Positions 1 to 6,187 of a DNA stretch of 25,479 nucleotides are shown piece after piece. The number at the start of each line of letters is the position of its first letter. The stretch's first letter is position 1. Origin of the DNA: CAOJBM01 sp051872535 (GTDB lineage: Bacteria > Bacillota_I > Bacilli_A > RF39 > UBA660); contig JBJEDY010000070.1 of NCBI GenBank assembly GCA_051872535.1, positions 1 to 25,479 on the forward strand, read 5' to 3'. The notes beneath the pieces are model-generated. The model was given only the letters and a program-made list of their open reading frames with translations. It ran no database searches and was not told the origin of the DNA. The translations under genes were made by a program, and so were the position numbers.

Positions 1-66
1 ATCAGACTTATTGCAGTTTTTCTTAATAAAACGGAATTTCAAATGAAAATTAGCGATAGAAAGTAA
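1..66 (+). CDS. Possible 3' end of an upstream gene (partial)
   Basis: Frame 1 is open from the window edge to a TAA at 64-66, 16 bases before the infC -35 box, which is where an upstream gene could end. Only 21 codons are visible and they match no family I recognise. The reverse strand over the same bases also has an open frame, and an open stretch this short is not significant on its own. The call rests only on position. Confidence 0.25.
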   Translation: MRLIAVFLNKTEFQMKISDRK

Positions 67-82
67 AAAAATTCAAAGATAG

Positions 83-111
83 TTGACAAAGCGCAACTTA
101 TAGCATATAAT
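83..111 (+). promoter_or_regulatory. Sigma-A promoter of the infC-rpmI-rplT operon
   Basis: A perfect TTGACA (83-88) and a perfect TATAAT (106-111) are separated by 17 bases. Transcription should start near 118, giving an untranslated leader of about 155 bases that contains the L20-type attenuator. Confidence 0.9.
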
Positions 112-118
112 TAATTAC

Positions 119-250
119 GTTATTAAAGAGGAAAGCGATGTATCCACATCCACCTGACTAAAGAGTGATTTAGTAGGTAAAAGGCCATAGTTTATATTTA
201 GATAATATAATTTTAGTCTTTTTAGGTGGATACTGGATATCTACCTTTTT
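119..250 (+). promoter_or_regulatory. L20-type leader / transcription attenuator of the infC operon
   Basis: Two mutually exclusive folds are visible. In the long-range fold, 141-155 (TATCCACATCCACCT) pairs with 224-239, with an internal mismatch. In the alternative, 225-232 pairs with 238-245 (8 bp, one G-U, 5-base loop) and is followed by five T at 246-250, making an intrinsic terminator. The long-range helix uses the 5' arm of the terminator and so acts as antiterminator. In B. subtilis excess L20 binds the comparable infC leader and promotes termination. The position just before infC and the ATCCACATCCACCT segment agree with that leader family. That L20 is the ligand here is inferred from homology. 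Confidence 0.85.
225..250 (+). terminator. Attenuator terminator hairpin in the L20 leader
   Basis: An 8-bp stem (225-232 with 238-245, one G-U pair) has a CTGGA loop and a T5 tract. It competes with the upstream antiterminator pairing to 141-155 and ends 22 bases before the proposed infC start. Confidence 0.8.
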
Positions 251-272
251 AATTGTATGGAGGTGCATTTAT

Positions 273-797
273 ATAGCAAAGGATAAAAATGAATTGCCTA
301 TCAATGAGCAAATCAAAGTATCAGAATTAATGGTAATTGGTCCAAATGGAGAACAAATGGGTAATAAAAAACTTGTTGATGCTTTAACATTAGCTAATTA
401 TGCTGGTTTAGATTTAGTATTAATGAGTGGTAATGCAACACCAGCTGTTGGAAAAATTATGGACTATAACAAATATCGTTATGAAAAGAACAAAAAACAA
501 AAAGAAGCGATGAAAAAACAAAGAGAAACTAATAAAGCTATTAAAGAGTATCAATTAAGTCCAGTTATTGATATTGGAGATTTTAATACAAGAAAGAAAA
601 ATGCTTATGAATACTTAGTTAAAGGTCATAAGATTAAGGCTACTATTAGATTTAAGGGGCGTCAAATGGCTCATACTGAAATTGGTCGTGATGTTCTTTT
701 AAGATTTGCAGAAGAATTAAGTGAGGTTGCTGATATCGAATCTAAACCATCACTTGAAGGTAGAACAATGACAATGCTATTAGCACCAAAAAAGTAA
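273..797 (+). CDS. infC: Translation initiation factor IF-3 (AUA start)
   Basis: IF3 binds the 30S subunit, prevents premature 50S joining and checks the start codon and initiator tRNA. The N-terminal domain shows the typical INEQI and IGPNGEQMG motifs. A lysine-rich linker (KNKKQKEAMKKQ) leads to the C-terminal domain with IRFKGRQMAH. The ATG at 289 is out of frame. The strong ribosome-binding site GGAGGTG (259-265) lies 9 bases before an in-frame ATA at 273, reading M-A-K-D-K-N-E-L-P-I-N-E-Q. An in-frame ATT at 267 is only 3 bases from that site. A conventional caller would choose TTG at 294 (167 aa), which has only a weak AAAGG. IF3 genes often use non-AUG starts, through which IF3 represses its own synthesis, so ATA (174 aa) is preferred. 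The product is certain; the start is moderately so. Confidence 0.93.
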   Translation: MAKDKNELPINEQIKVSELMVIGPNGEQMGNKKLVDALTLANYAGLDLVLMSGNATPAVGKIMDYNKYRYEKNKKQKEAMKKQRETNKAIKEYQLSPVIDIGDFNTRKKNAYEYLVKGHKIKATIRFKGRQMAHTEIGRDVLLRFAEELSEVADIESKPSLEGRTMTMLLAPKK

Positions 798-830
798 TAT
801 TTAAATAATTAAGAAAGGAAGTATATAATT

Positions 831-1025
831 ATGGCAGGATGCAAACAAAAAACACATAAGTCTTCTAGTAAAGTTTTTACTAAGAAGAAAAATGGTACTG
901 TTACTTATAAATTAGGAAATGGTAATCATAAAACATCTAAAGATAGTGCAAAACAAGTTAGACAAAGAAGAAATAAGGGAATATTAGCGAAAGGAAATGC
1001 AAGCAGATTAAAATCTGTTATTTAG
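831..1025 (+). CDS. rpmI: Large-subunit ribosomal protein L35
   Basis: This small, very basic 64-residue protein lies between infC and rplT, the conserved place for L35 (bL35). It has the family's KTHKSSSKVF N-terminal motif and a K/R-rich body, at the usual length. The opening Met-Ala-Gly-Cys-Lys-Gln and the asparagine-rich middle (GNGNHKTSKDS) are more divergent than in Bacillus. The ribosome-binding site AAAGGAAG is about 12 bases upstream. There is no terminator on either side, so it is co-transcribed with its neighbours and should fall under the leader attenuator. Confidence 0.93.
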   Translation: MAGCKQKTHKSSSKVFTKKKNGTVTYKLGNGNHKTSKDSAKQVRQRRNKGILAKGNASRLKSVI

Positions 1026-1040
1026 TAGGGGGTGTAATAA

Positions 1041-1571
1041 ATGACAAGAGTTAAAGGCGGAACTGTTGCTAAAACAAGAAGAAGAAAAGTTTTAAAACAA
1101 GCTAAAGGATATTTTGGATCTAAACATAGATTATTTAAAACAGCTCAAGAACAATTATTCCATAGTGGAGCTTATGCTTATAGAGATAGAAAACAAAATA
1201 AGAGAAATTTCAGAAAATTATGGATTACAAGAATCAATGCTGCATGTCGTGAAAATGAAATTAGTTACTCAAAATTCATTAATGGTCTTGCTAAAGCTGG
1301 TATTACTGTAAATCGTAAGATGTTATCTGAACTTGCTATTGATGATGCTAAATCATTTAGTGCATTAGTAAAAACTGCTAAAGATGCATTAGAAGGAAAA
1401 GGCGTTAAAGTAGAAGAAAAAGCTAAAACTGAAAAAGTTAAAACTGAAAAAGTAGAAGCTAAAGATTATTCAAAGATGACAGTAGCTGAGTTAAAAGAAA
1501 TTGCTAAAGCTCAAAATATTGAAGGATATACTTCAATGAAAAAAGCTGATTTATTAGCTGCAATTAAGTAA
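1041..1571 (+). CDS. rplT: Ribosomal protein L20 with C-terminal Rho_N-like extension
   Basis: L20 (bL20) is an early 23S rRNA-binding assembly protein and, in related bacteria, the repressor of this operon. Residues 1 to about 118 are a standard L20: the basic N-terminus MTRVKGGTVAKTRRRKVLK, then AKGYFGSKHRLFK, YAYRDRKQNKR and LWITRINAA. The protein runs to 176 residues instead of about 118. Residues 122-142 are a charged K/E/T linker, encoded partly by two nearly identical 15-base units (1425-1439, 1440-1454). Residues 143-176 (MTVAELKEIAKAQNIEGY, then SMKKADLLAAI) resemble the small helical Rho N-terminal or SAP-type domain. The ribosome-binding site is GGGGGTG at 1027-1033. The operon terminator overlaps the stop codon. 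Confidence 0.95.
   Translation: MTRVKGGTVAKTRRRKVLKQAKGYFGSKHRLFKTAQEQLFHSGAYAYRDRKQNKRNFRKLWITRINAACRENEISYSKFINGLAKAGITVNRKMLSELAIDDAKSFSALVKTAKDALEGKGVKVEEKAKTEKVKTEKVEAKDYSKMTVAELKEIAKAQNIEGYTSMKKADLLAAIK
1425..1454 (+). repeat. Two-copy 15-bp direct repeat in the L20 linker
   Basis: AAAACTGAAAAAGTT (1425-1439) is followed at once by the same unit with its last base changed (1440-1454). It encodes the duplicated Lys-Thr-Glu-Lys-Val of the linker between the L20 body and its C-terminal domain. Confidence 0.85.
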
Positions 1572-1593
1572 TCATTTATTGGTTACTTTTTTT
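1567..1593 (+). terminator. Terminator of the infC-rpmI-rplT operon
   Basis: An 8-bp stem (1567-1574 with 1580-1587, one G-U pair) has a TTTAT loop and is followed by a T run. The 5' arm contains the rplT stop codon (1569-1571). Confidence 0.85.
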
Positions 1594-1633
1594 ATTATTG
1601 TGTTAATATATTTATAGAAAGAAGTTAGTTAAA

Positions 1634-2182
1634 ATGAAAAAAATATATTTAATAGTTAGTGTATTAGCAATAATAACTTTAGGATTAGGGGGATATATTA
1701 TTTATGATAAGTTTATAAGTGAAGATAAGATAGAAGAAAAAGAAGATAAGAAAATTAAAAATGAAAATAATAGTTCTTCACATGATGATAAAAATAATTC
1801 AGGAATTATAAATAATATAATTGAAAATATAAATCATAGTGCAACTTTAAAGACTATTGAGTTAAATGACTTACAAAAATTAATTGCTGAAGAAAAAGAT
1901 TTTATTATTTTGTACTCTCAAACAACTTGTGGTCATTGTACTTTATTTAAACCAGTATTAGAAGAAATTGTTAATGAATATAAAATTGAAATATTAGTAT
2001 TGGAAGTTAATTTATTGAATGAAAATGAATTTGATGATTTTTTGGATATTTCTGATATAAATGCTACTCCAGTATTGGCATTCTTTGCAGATGGAAAGGA
2101 AGAAGTTTCGCAAAGATTAAGTGGTGAAAAAACAAAAGAAGTAGTTGTGGAAAGATTAAAAGATTTAGGTTATATAAATTAA
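1634..2182 (+). CDS. Membrane-anchored thioredoxin-fold protein
   Basis: The 182-residue protein has an N-terminal membrane helix (about residues 4-24). A hydrophilic D/E/K/N-rich linker (25-70) leads to a thioredoxin-like domain. The redox motif C99-G-H-C102 sits in the right context (ILYSQTTCGHC), and the cis-proline is in T145-P146-V147. By analogy with extracytoplasmic thioredoxins it should sit outside the membrane and handle thiol-disulfide exchange, perhaps on proteins such as the Cys-containing pilin or PBP encoded further along; that link is speculation. The CGHC active site is the pair found in protein disulfide isomerases rather than the CGPC of cytosolic thioredoxin. It lies alone between two terminators, with a weak ribosome-binding site (AAAGAAG) and no convincing promoter. 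The specific substrate is unknown. Confidence 0.85.
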   Translation: MKKIYLIVSVLAIITLGLGGYIIYDKFISEDKIEEKEDKKIKNENNSSSHDDKNNSGIINNIIENINHSATLKTIELNDLQKLIAEEKDFIILYSQTTCGHCTLFKPVLEEIVNEYKIEILVLEVNLLNENEFDDFLDISDINATPVLAFFADGKEEVSQRLSGEKTKEVVVERLKDLGYIN

Positions 2183-2183
2183 G

Positions 2184-2205
2184 AAGAGTAATTATACTCT
2201 TTTTT
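2184..2205 (+). terminator. Terminator after the thioredoxin-like gene
   Basis: A perfect 7-bp stem AAGAGTA/TACTCTT (2184-2190, 2195-2201) with an ATTA loop is followed by T residues, starting 2 bases after the stop codon. Confidence 0.85.
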
Positions 2206-2210
2206 CGTTC

Positions 2211-2239
2211 TTGCAACTTAAATTAATTTCTTGTATAAT
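2211..2239 (+). promoter_or_regulatory. Sigma-A-type promoter of ftsA-ftsZ
   Basis: TTGCAA (2211-2216, 4 of 6 to consensus) and a perfect TATAAT (2234-2239) are separated by 17 bases, just after the preceding terminator. The promoter occupies the bases that a longer ftsA reading frame would use, which argues for the internal ATG at 2268. Confidence 0.75.
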
Positions 2240-2267
2240 AATAGGTAATAAAATGGGAGTGACTGTT

Positions 2268-3512
2268 ATGAAAAAGATAATGGCTAGTTTAGATGTCGAT
2301 GGTGATACAATAAAGTTAGTTGTTGGCGAAATGATAAAAAAAAGACTTAAGATTTTAGCTGTAGCAGAAACTCCTACTTTTGGTGTCAAAAAAGGATTAG
2401 TTGTTAATCCTGATGAACTAGTTGATGCTTTGCAAAAGGTTTTTGAACGCTGTGAAGAGATAATAGGATTACCAATAAAAAAAGTAATAGTAACAGTTCC
2501 ATGTGATGGTGCAGAGTTTACTTTGTCAGAAGGAAAAACTGATGTTATAAATGCAGATAATACTATTACTGGTGCTGATATAATTAGAGTTTTACAAGCA
2601 TCTGTTAAAGGTCAAGTTCCTGATAATATGGAATTAATAAGTTTAATGCCAACAGTATTTAAATTAGATAATGGAGAATTAGTGAAGAATCCGAAGAAAA
2701 TGATTTCTTCAATACTTAGTGTTAAATCAGTTGTAATTACAGCTCCTAAAAAGACTGTTTATCCAGTTCTTGCATGTTTAGAAAAGTTAGGAATTGATGT
2801 ACTAGATTTATCATTTGGTTCTATTGGTGATTATTATGAACATGTTAATGCAACAATTGATAAACAAGTTGGAATTATTGTAAATATGGGTGAAGATATT
2901 ACAACAGTAAGTGCATTTAATAAAGGAGTTTTAATTAATACTAAGATAATAGATTTAGGGGGAATAAATATTGATAATGATTTAGCTTATGTCTTCAAAT
3001 TAACTAAAAATGATGCGAAAATGATTAAAGAAAAATTAGCTCTTGCTCATAAGAGAATGGCTCAAGCAAATAGTTATGAAATGGTAACTAATAAAGATGG
3101 TGAAGAAGTTAAGTTAAATCAATATGAAGTAACTGAGGTTGTTCAAAGTAGATTGTCAGAAATACTTAATTTAATAAAAAGAGAAATAAATCTCTTAACA
3201 AAAAAGGAAATAAGTTATATAATATTCACAGGAGCATTGACAGAGATGAAAGATTTCTCTTTAATCCTAGAAGAAATTTATGGAAAAAATGTAACCTTAG
3301 GAAGAGTCAATGAAATTGGGGTAAGAAATAATAAATATAGTTCTTGTGTTGGAATGATTAAGTATTATGCAAGTAAAGCCAAACTTAAAGATAAAGACTT
3401 TTCAATATTTAGTATCGAAGAACAAGAAGAACTAAGTGGATTGAATAAAAAAATAAATGTATCTGATGAAGGAATTTTAGGAAAGTTATTTGGATACTTT
3501 TTTGATAATTAA
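2268..3512 (+). CDS. ftsA: Cell division protein FtsA (divergent nucleotide site)
   Basis: FtsA is the actin-like protein that tethers FtsZ to the membrane at the division ring. The start at 2268 is preceded by GGGAG (2255-2259) at 8 bases and gives 414 residues, normal for the family. Phosphate-1 region: residues 6-20 (ASLDVDGDTIKLVVG). A GG.NIDNDLAYVF segment near 231-243 matches the usual GG..(V)T.DIA motif. The C-terminal GILGKLFGYFFDN is a likely amphipathic membrane-targeting helix. The ATP site looks degenerate: phosphate-2 reads V205-N-M-G-E-D-I-T-T where DIGGGTT is expected, and the adenosine loop reads T321-G-A where TGG is usual. The ftsZ ribosome-binding site overlaps the ftsA stop, so the two are translated as a pair. 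Confidence 0.92.
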   Translation: MKKIMASLDVDGDTIKLVVGEMIKKRLKILAVAETPTFGVKKGLVVNPDELVDALQKVFERCEEIIGLPIKKVIVTVPCDGAEFTLSEGKTDVINADNTITGADIIRVLQASVKGQVPDNMELISLMPTVFKLDNGELVKNPKKMISSILSVKSVVITAPKKTVYPVLACLEKLGIDVLDLSFGSIGDYYEHVNATIDKQVGIIVNMGEDITTVSAFNKGVLINTKIIDLGGINIDNDLAYVFKLTKNDAKMIKEKLALAHKRMAQANSYEMVTNKDGEEVKLNQYEVTEVVQSRLSEILNLIKREINLLTKKEISYIIFTGALTEMKDFSLILEEIYGKNVTLGRVNEIGVRNNKYSSCVGMIKYYASKAKLKDKDFSIFSIEEQEELSGLNKKINVSDEGILGKLFGYFFDN

Positions 3513-3524
3513 GGAGAGTGTAAT

Positions 3525-4589
3525 ATGTACGAACTAGAAATGGATCAAATTGCCAAAATTAAAGTCATCGGTGTAGGTGGCGGTGGATGTAATGCCGTTA
3601 ATAGAATGATTGAATCAGGAGTTAAAGGTGTAGATTACATTGTAGCAAATACTGATTTACAAGTTTTAAATGTTAGTAAAGCTGATACAAGACTGCAAAT
3701 TGGTCAAAGTATTACTGAAGGTTTAGGTGCTGGTGCTAATCCGGAAATTGGACGCGAAGCAGCTTTAGAAAGTAAGAATGAAATAGAAGATGCTTTAGCT
3801 GGTGCTGATATGGTTTTTGTTACTTGTGGATTAGGTGGAGGTACTGGAACAGGTGCTGCACCTATTGTTGCAGAAATTGCTCAAGATTTAGGAGCACTTA
3901 CAGTAGGTATTGTTACTAAACCATTTAAGTTTGAAGGTCGTAAAAGAATGGAACAAGCTGAAATGGGACTTGAAGAATTAAAGAAGCATGTAGATACATT
4001 AATTGTTATTCCTAATGATCGTATTAGAGATATTATTGATAAGACAACACCAATGTTGGATGCTTTTAAAGAAGTTGATAATGTATTACGTCGTGGTGTT
4101 CAGTCAATTTCTGATTTAATTGCTGTATCTGGTTTGGTAAACTTAGATTTTGCTGATGTTAAAGCAGTAATGCAAAAACGAGGCAATGCAATTATTGGAA
4201 TTGGTATTGGTGTAGGTGAAAATAGAGCTATTGAAGCAGCTAAACAAGCTGTAGCAAGTCCTTTATTGGAAACGACAATTGATGGTGCTACTGATGCAAT
4301 TATTAATATTACTGGTGGTAATTCATTAACTTTATTTGAAGCAGAAGATGCTGCTGAAGTAGTAAGAAGTGCTGCTAAAACTGATATTAATACAATATTT
4401 GGGGCTGTTATTAATGAAAATTTAACTGATGAGGTTATTGTTACAGTTATCGCAACTGGATTTGATAATGAAGATTCAGAAGATGATGATTATGTTGGTA
4501 GTGGAACTACTTATTCAGAAGAAGGGGAAGAAGATTTAGAAAGTGATATTGATATTCCACCATTCTTAAGAAATAGAGACGATTTTTAA
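3525..4589 (+). CDS. ftsZ: Cell division GTPase FtsZ
   Basis: FtsZ is the tubulin-like GTPase that forms the division ring. The 354-residue protein has all the hallmarks: N-terminal VIGVGGGGCNAVNRMI, the tubulin signature GGGTGTG at 104-110, and the T7 catalytic loop NLDFADV at 206-212. An acidic variable linker (about 318-342) leads to the conserved C-terminal peptide DIPPFLRNRDDF, which binds FtsA. Start: AAGGAG (3511-3516) lies 8 bases before the ATG and overlaps the ftsA stop. A strong terminator closes the operon, separating ftsAZ from the sporulation genes that follow. Confidence 0.98.
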   Translation: MYELEMDQIAKIKVIGVGGGGCNAVNRMIESGVKGVDYIVANTDLQVLNVSKADTRLQIGQSITEGLGAGANPEIGREAALESKNEIEDALAGADMVFVTCGLGGGTGTGAAPIVAEIAQDLGALTVGIVTKPFKFEGRKRMEQAEMGLEELKKHVDTLIVIPNDRIRDIIDKTTPMLDAFKEVDNVLRRGVQSISDLIAVSGLVNLDFADVKAVMQKRGNAIIGIGIGVGENRAIEAAKQAVASPLLETTIDGATDAIINITGGNSLTLFEAEDAAEVVRSAAKTDINTIFGAVINENLTDEVIVTVIATGFDNEDSEDDDYVGSGTTYSEEGEEDLESDIDIPPFLRNRDDF

Positions 4590-4603
4590 TAAATCGTTTT
4601 TTT
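4579..4603 (+). terminator. Terminator of ftsA-ftsZ
   Basis: A perfect 7-bp stem ACGATTT/AAATCGT (4579-4585, 4591-4597) with a TTAAT loop is followed by a T run. The ftsZ stop codon (4587-4589) is in the loop. Confidence 0.88.
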
Positions 4604-4638
4604 ATTGATATTAAACGACACTTTTTTTAGTTTTAATA

Positions 4639-4653
4639 AATTACAATGTAATT
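4639..4653 (+). promoter_or_regulatory. Palindrome over the likely -10 of spoIIGA-sigE
   Basis: AATTACA-A-TGTAATT is a perfect 7-1-7 inverted repeat. It contains TACAAT (4642-4647), a good -10 placed 17 bases before the spoIIGA ATG. There is no usable -35 at the right distance (CACTTT at 4619-4624), so the promoter probably needs an activator. About 21 bases upstream of the -10, AACGACA (4614-4620) is the reverse complement of TGTCGTT, a 5-of-7 match to a Spo0A box. In B. subtilis spoIIG is a Spo0A-activated sigma-A promoter. The repeat is certain; its role as an operator is inference. Confidence 0.5.
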
Positions 4654-4664
4654 GGTGATGCCTA

Positions 4665-5453
4665 ATGATTGTTTATTTGGATGTTGTAATATTTATTAAT
4701 TTTATTTTTGATTTATTTTTATTGATGAGTGTTAATTCTATTCTAAAAAGACATATAAAGATGTATAGAATGATACTTGGTAGCTTATTTGGAGGAGTTA
4801 GTATTTTAGGCTTATTTATTGAGTTTAATTCATTAACTTTGTTTATTTTTAAGATAGTTATAAGTGTTATAATGCTTTTAATAAGTTTTGGTTTTAAAGA
4901 TATAAAGTACTTTTTCAAAAATTTTGTCCATTTATATTTGTGTAGTATGATTCTTGGGGGATTTATGTATTTTTTAAATATTCAATTTTCATATAAAAAT
5001 GATGGACTTATATTTGCATATAATGGTTTATCTGTAAATATGATAGGAATTATGATTCTTGGACCAATTATTTTAGTTAAATACATAAAAGAAAATAAGT
5101 TGTTAAAACTTAATTACAATAATTATTATGAGTGCGAATTATATTTAGATAAAAAGAATAGAATTATTATGAATTCTTTCTTAGATACAGGAAATAAATT
5201 AAAAGATCCTTATTCAAATAAAAGTATAATTCTTATAAATAAAGGTTTAATTGATTTTAAAAATAAAAAGCCAGTTTATGTGCCATATAATACTTTAGAA
5301 AATCATGGATTATTAAAATGTTATAAAGGAGGAATGTTAATTATTAATAATAAGAGTACAAGAAATTTTTTAGTGGGAGTTAGTGAACAGAAAATAGCTC
5401 TTGAAGGAGTAGATTGTATTATAAATAATCAAATATTGGAGGAATTGTTATGA
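4665..5453 (+). CDS. spoIIGA: Sporulation sigma-E factor-processing peptidase SpoIIGA
   Basis: SpoIIGA is the membrane aspartic protease that cuts pro-sigma-E to its active form in the mother cell after SpoIIR signalling. The first roughly 140 residues contain five hydrophobic segments (about 3-22, 36-53, 57-76, 86-105, 123-140). The cytoplasmic protease half carries the catalytic D174-T-G-N. At 262 residues it is shorter than the B. subtilis protein (about 309). The identification is strengthened by sigE following with a 4-base ATGA overlap (5450-5453). The ATG is preceded by GGTGATG. The gene is behind the ftsAZ terminator with its own promoter, consistent with stage-specific expression. 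Confidence 0.92.
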   Translation: MIVYLDVVIFINFIFDLFLLMSVNSILKRHIKMYRMILGSLFGGVSILGLFIEFNSLTLFIFKIVISVIMLLISFGFKDIKYFFKNFVHLYLCSMILGGFMYFLNIQFSYKNDGLIFAYNGLSVNMIGIMILGPIILVKYIKENKLLKLNYNNYYECELYLDKKNRIIMNSFLDTGNKLKDPYSNKSIILINKGLIDFKNKKPVYVPYNTLENHGLLKCYKGGMLIINNKSTRNFLVGVSEQKIALEGVDCIINNQILEELL

Positions 5454-6142
5454 TTAAATTAATAAAGAAAATTATTAGTTATTTACGTCTTAAATATAAT
5501 TCATTATTTTTTGTAGGTAGTACAGATATATTGCCACCACCACTTAGTAAAGAAGAAGAATTACAGTATCTGATTAAAGCTCAAGATGGAGATAAATTTG
5601 CCCAGAATAAATTAATTGAACATAATTTAAGGTTGGTTGTGTTTTTAGCTAAAAAATATGAAAATACTGGTTATGATATTGAAGATCTGGTTAGTATTGG
5701 TTCAATCGGCCTTATTAAAGGGATTCAAACTTATAAGATTGATAAAAATATTAAACTAGCTACATATTGTTCTCGATGCGTATCAAATGAAATTTTAATG
5801 TTTTTAAGAAAAAATAAAAAAAGAAAAGGAGAAATATCATTAGAAGATGCTTTAAACTATGATAGTGAAGGGAATGAATTACATTTAGAAGATATATTAG
5901 GAACAGATGAAGATATTGTAAGTAAAGAGTTTTTTGATAAAATTGATAGAGAACAATTATTTCAAGAAATATCAGCATTAAATGATCGAGATAAAGAGAT
6001 AATGGTAATGAGATATGGTTTGTTTAATACTCCTGAATATACACAAAAAGAAGTTGCTGAAATGTTAGGAATAAGTCAAAGTTATATTTCTAGAATTGAG
6101 AAGAAAGTTATAAGTAAATTATCAAGTACAATGAAGGTTTAA
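5450..6142 (+). CDS. sigE: Pro-sigma-E, mother-cell sporulation sigma factor
   Basis: Sigma-E directs early mother-cell transcription during endospore formation. The 230-residue protein begins with a basic-hydrophobic pro-sequence (MIKLIKKIISYLRLKYNS). This is followed by FVGSTDILPPPLSKEEE, the counterpart of the B. subtilis YIGGSEALPPPLSKDEE processing site, so cleavage is expected after about F21. Region 2 shows HNLRLVVFLAKKYENTGYD, then EDLVSIGSIGLIKGI and IKLATYCSRCVSNEILMFLR, the -10 recognition part. Region 4 carries an HTH (YTQKEVAEMLGISQSYISRI). It is translated with spoIIGA through an overlapping start. In B. subtilis sigG comes next; here rlmN follows at once, so sigG is elsewhere or absent. 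Confidence 0.95.
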   Translation: MIKLIKKIISYLRLKYNSLFFVGSTDILPPPLSKEEELQYLIKAQDGDKFAQNKLIEHNLRLVVFLAKKYENTGYDIEDLVSIGSIGLIKGIQTYKIDKNIKLATYCSRCVSNEILMFLRKNKKRKGEISLEDALNYDSEGNELHLEDILGTDEDIVSKEFFDKIDREQLFQEISALNDRDKEIMVMRYGLFNTPEYTQKEVAEMLGISQSYISRIEKKVISKLSSTMKV

Positions 6143-6143
6143 T

Positions 6144-6160
6144 TTCGTTATTTTAACGAA
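6144..6160 (+). repeat. Inverted repeat between sigE and the rlmN promoter
   Basis: TTCGTTA-TTT-TAACGAA is a perfect 7-bp inverted repeat with a 3-base loop, 1 base after the sigE stop. It lies where the -35 of the rlmN promoter should be. There is no T run after it, so it is a poor intrinsic terminator. It could be a DNA operator or a 3'-end stabilising hairpin for the spoIIGA-sigE message. Confidence 0.6.
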
Positions 6161-6163
6161 TTA

Positions 6164-6172
6164 TGGTATAAT
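6164..6172 (+). promoter_or_regulatory. Extended -10 promoter of the rlmN operon
   Basis: TGG-TATAAT (6164-6172) is a perfect -10 with the upstream TG of an extended -10 element and no good -35. The rlmN ATG is 15 bases after it, so the leader should be only about 9 bases. Confidence 0.7.
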
Positions 6173-6187
6173 TAATATGGTGTTAGT

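Noticed and set aside
289..330. ATG at 289 as infC start
   Set aside because: It is out of frame with IF3 and reaches a stop after about a dozen codons.
4673..4918. Minus-strand open frame over spoIIGA
   Set aside because: Shadow of the membrane-helix coding sequence, with no promoter or ribosome-binding site.
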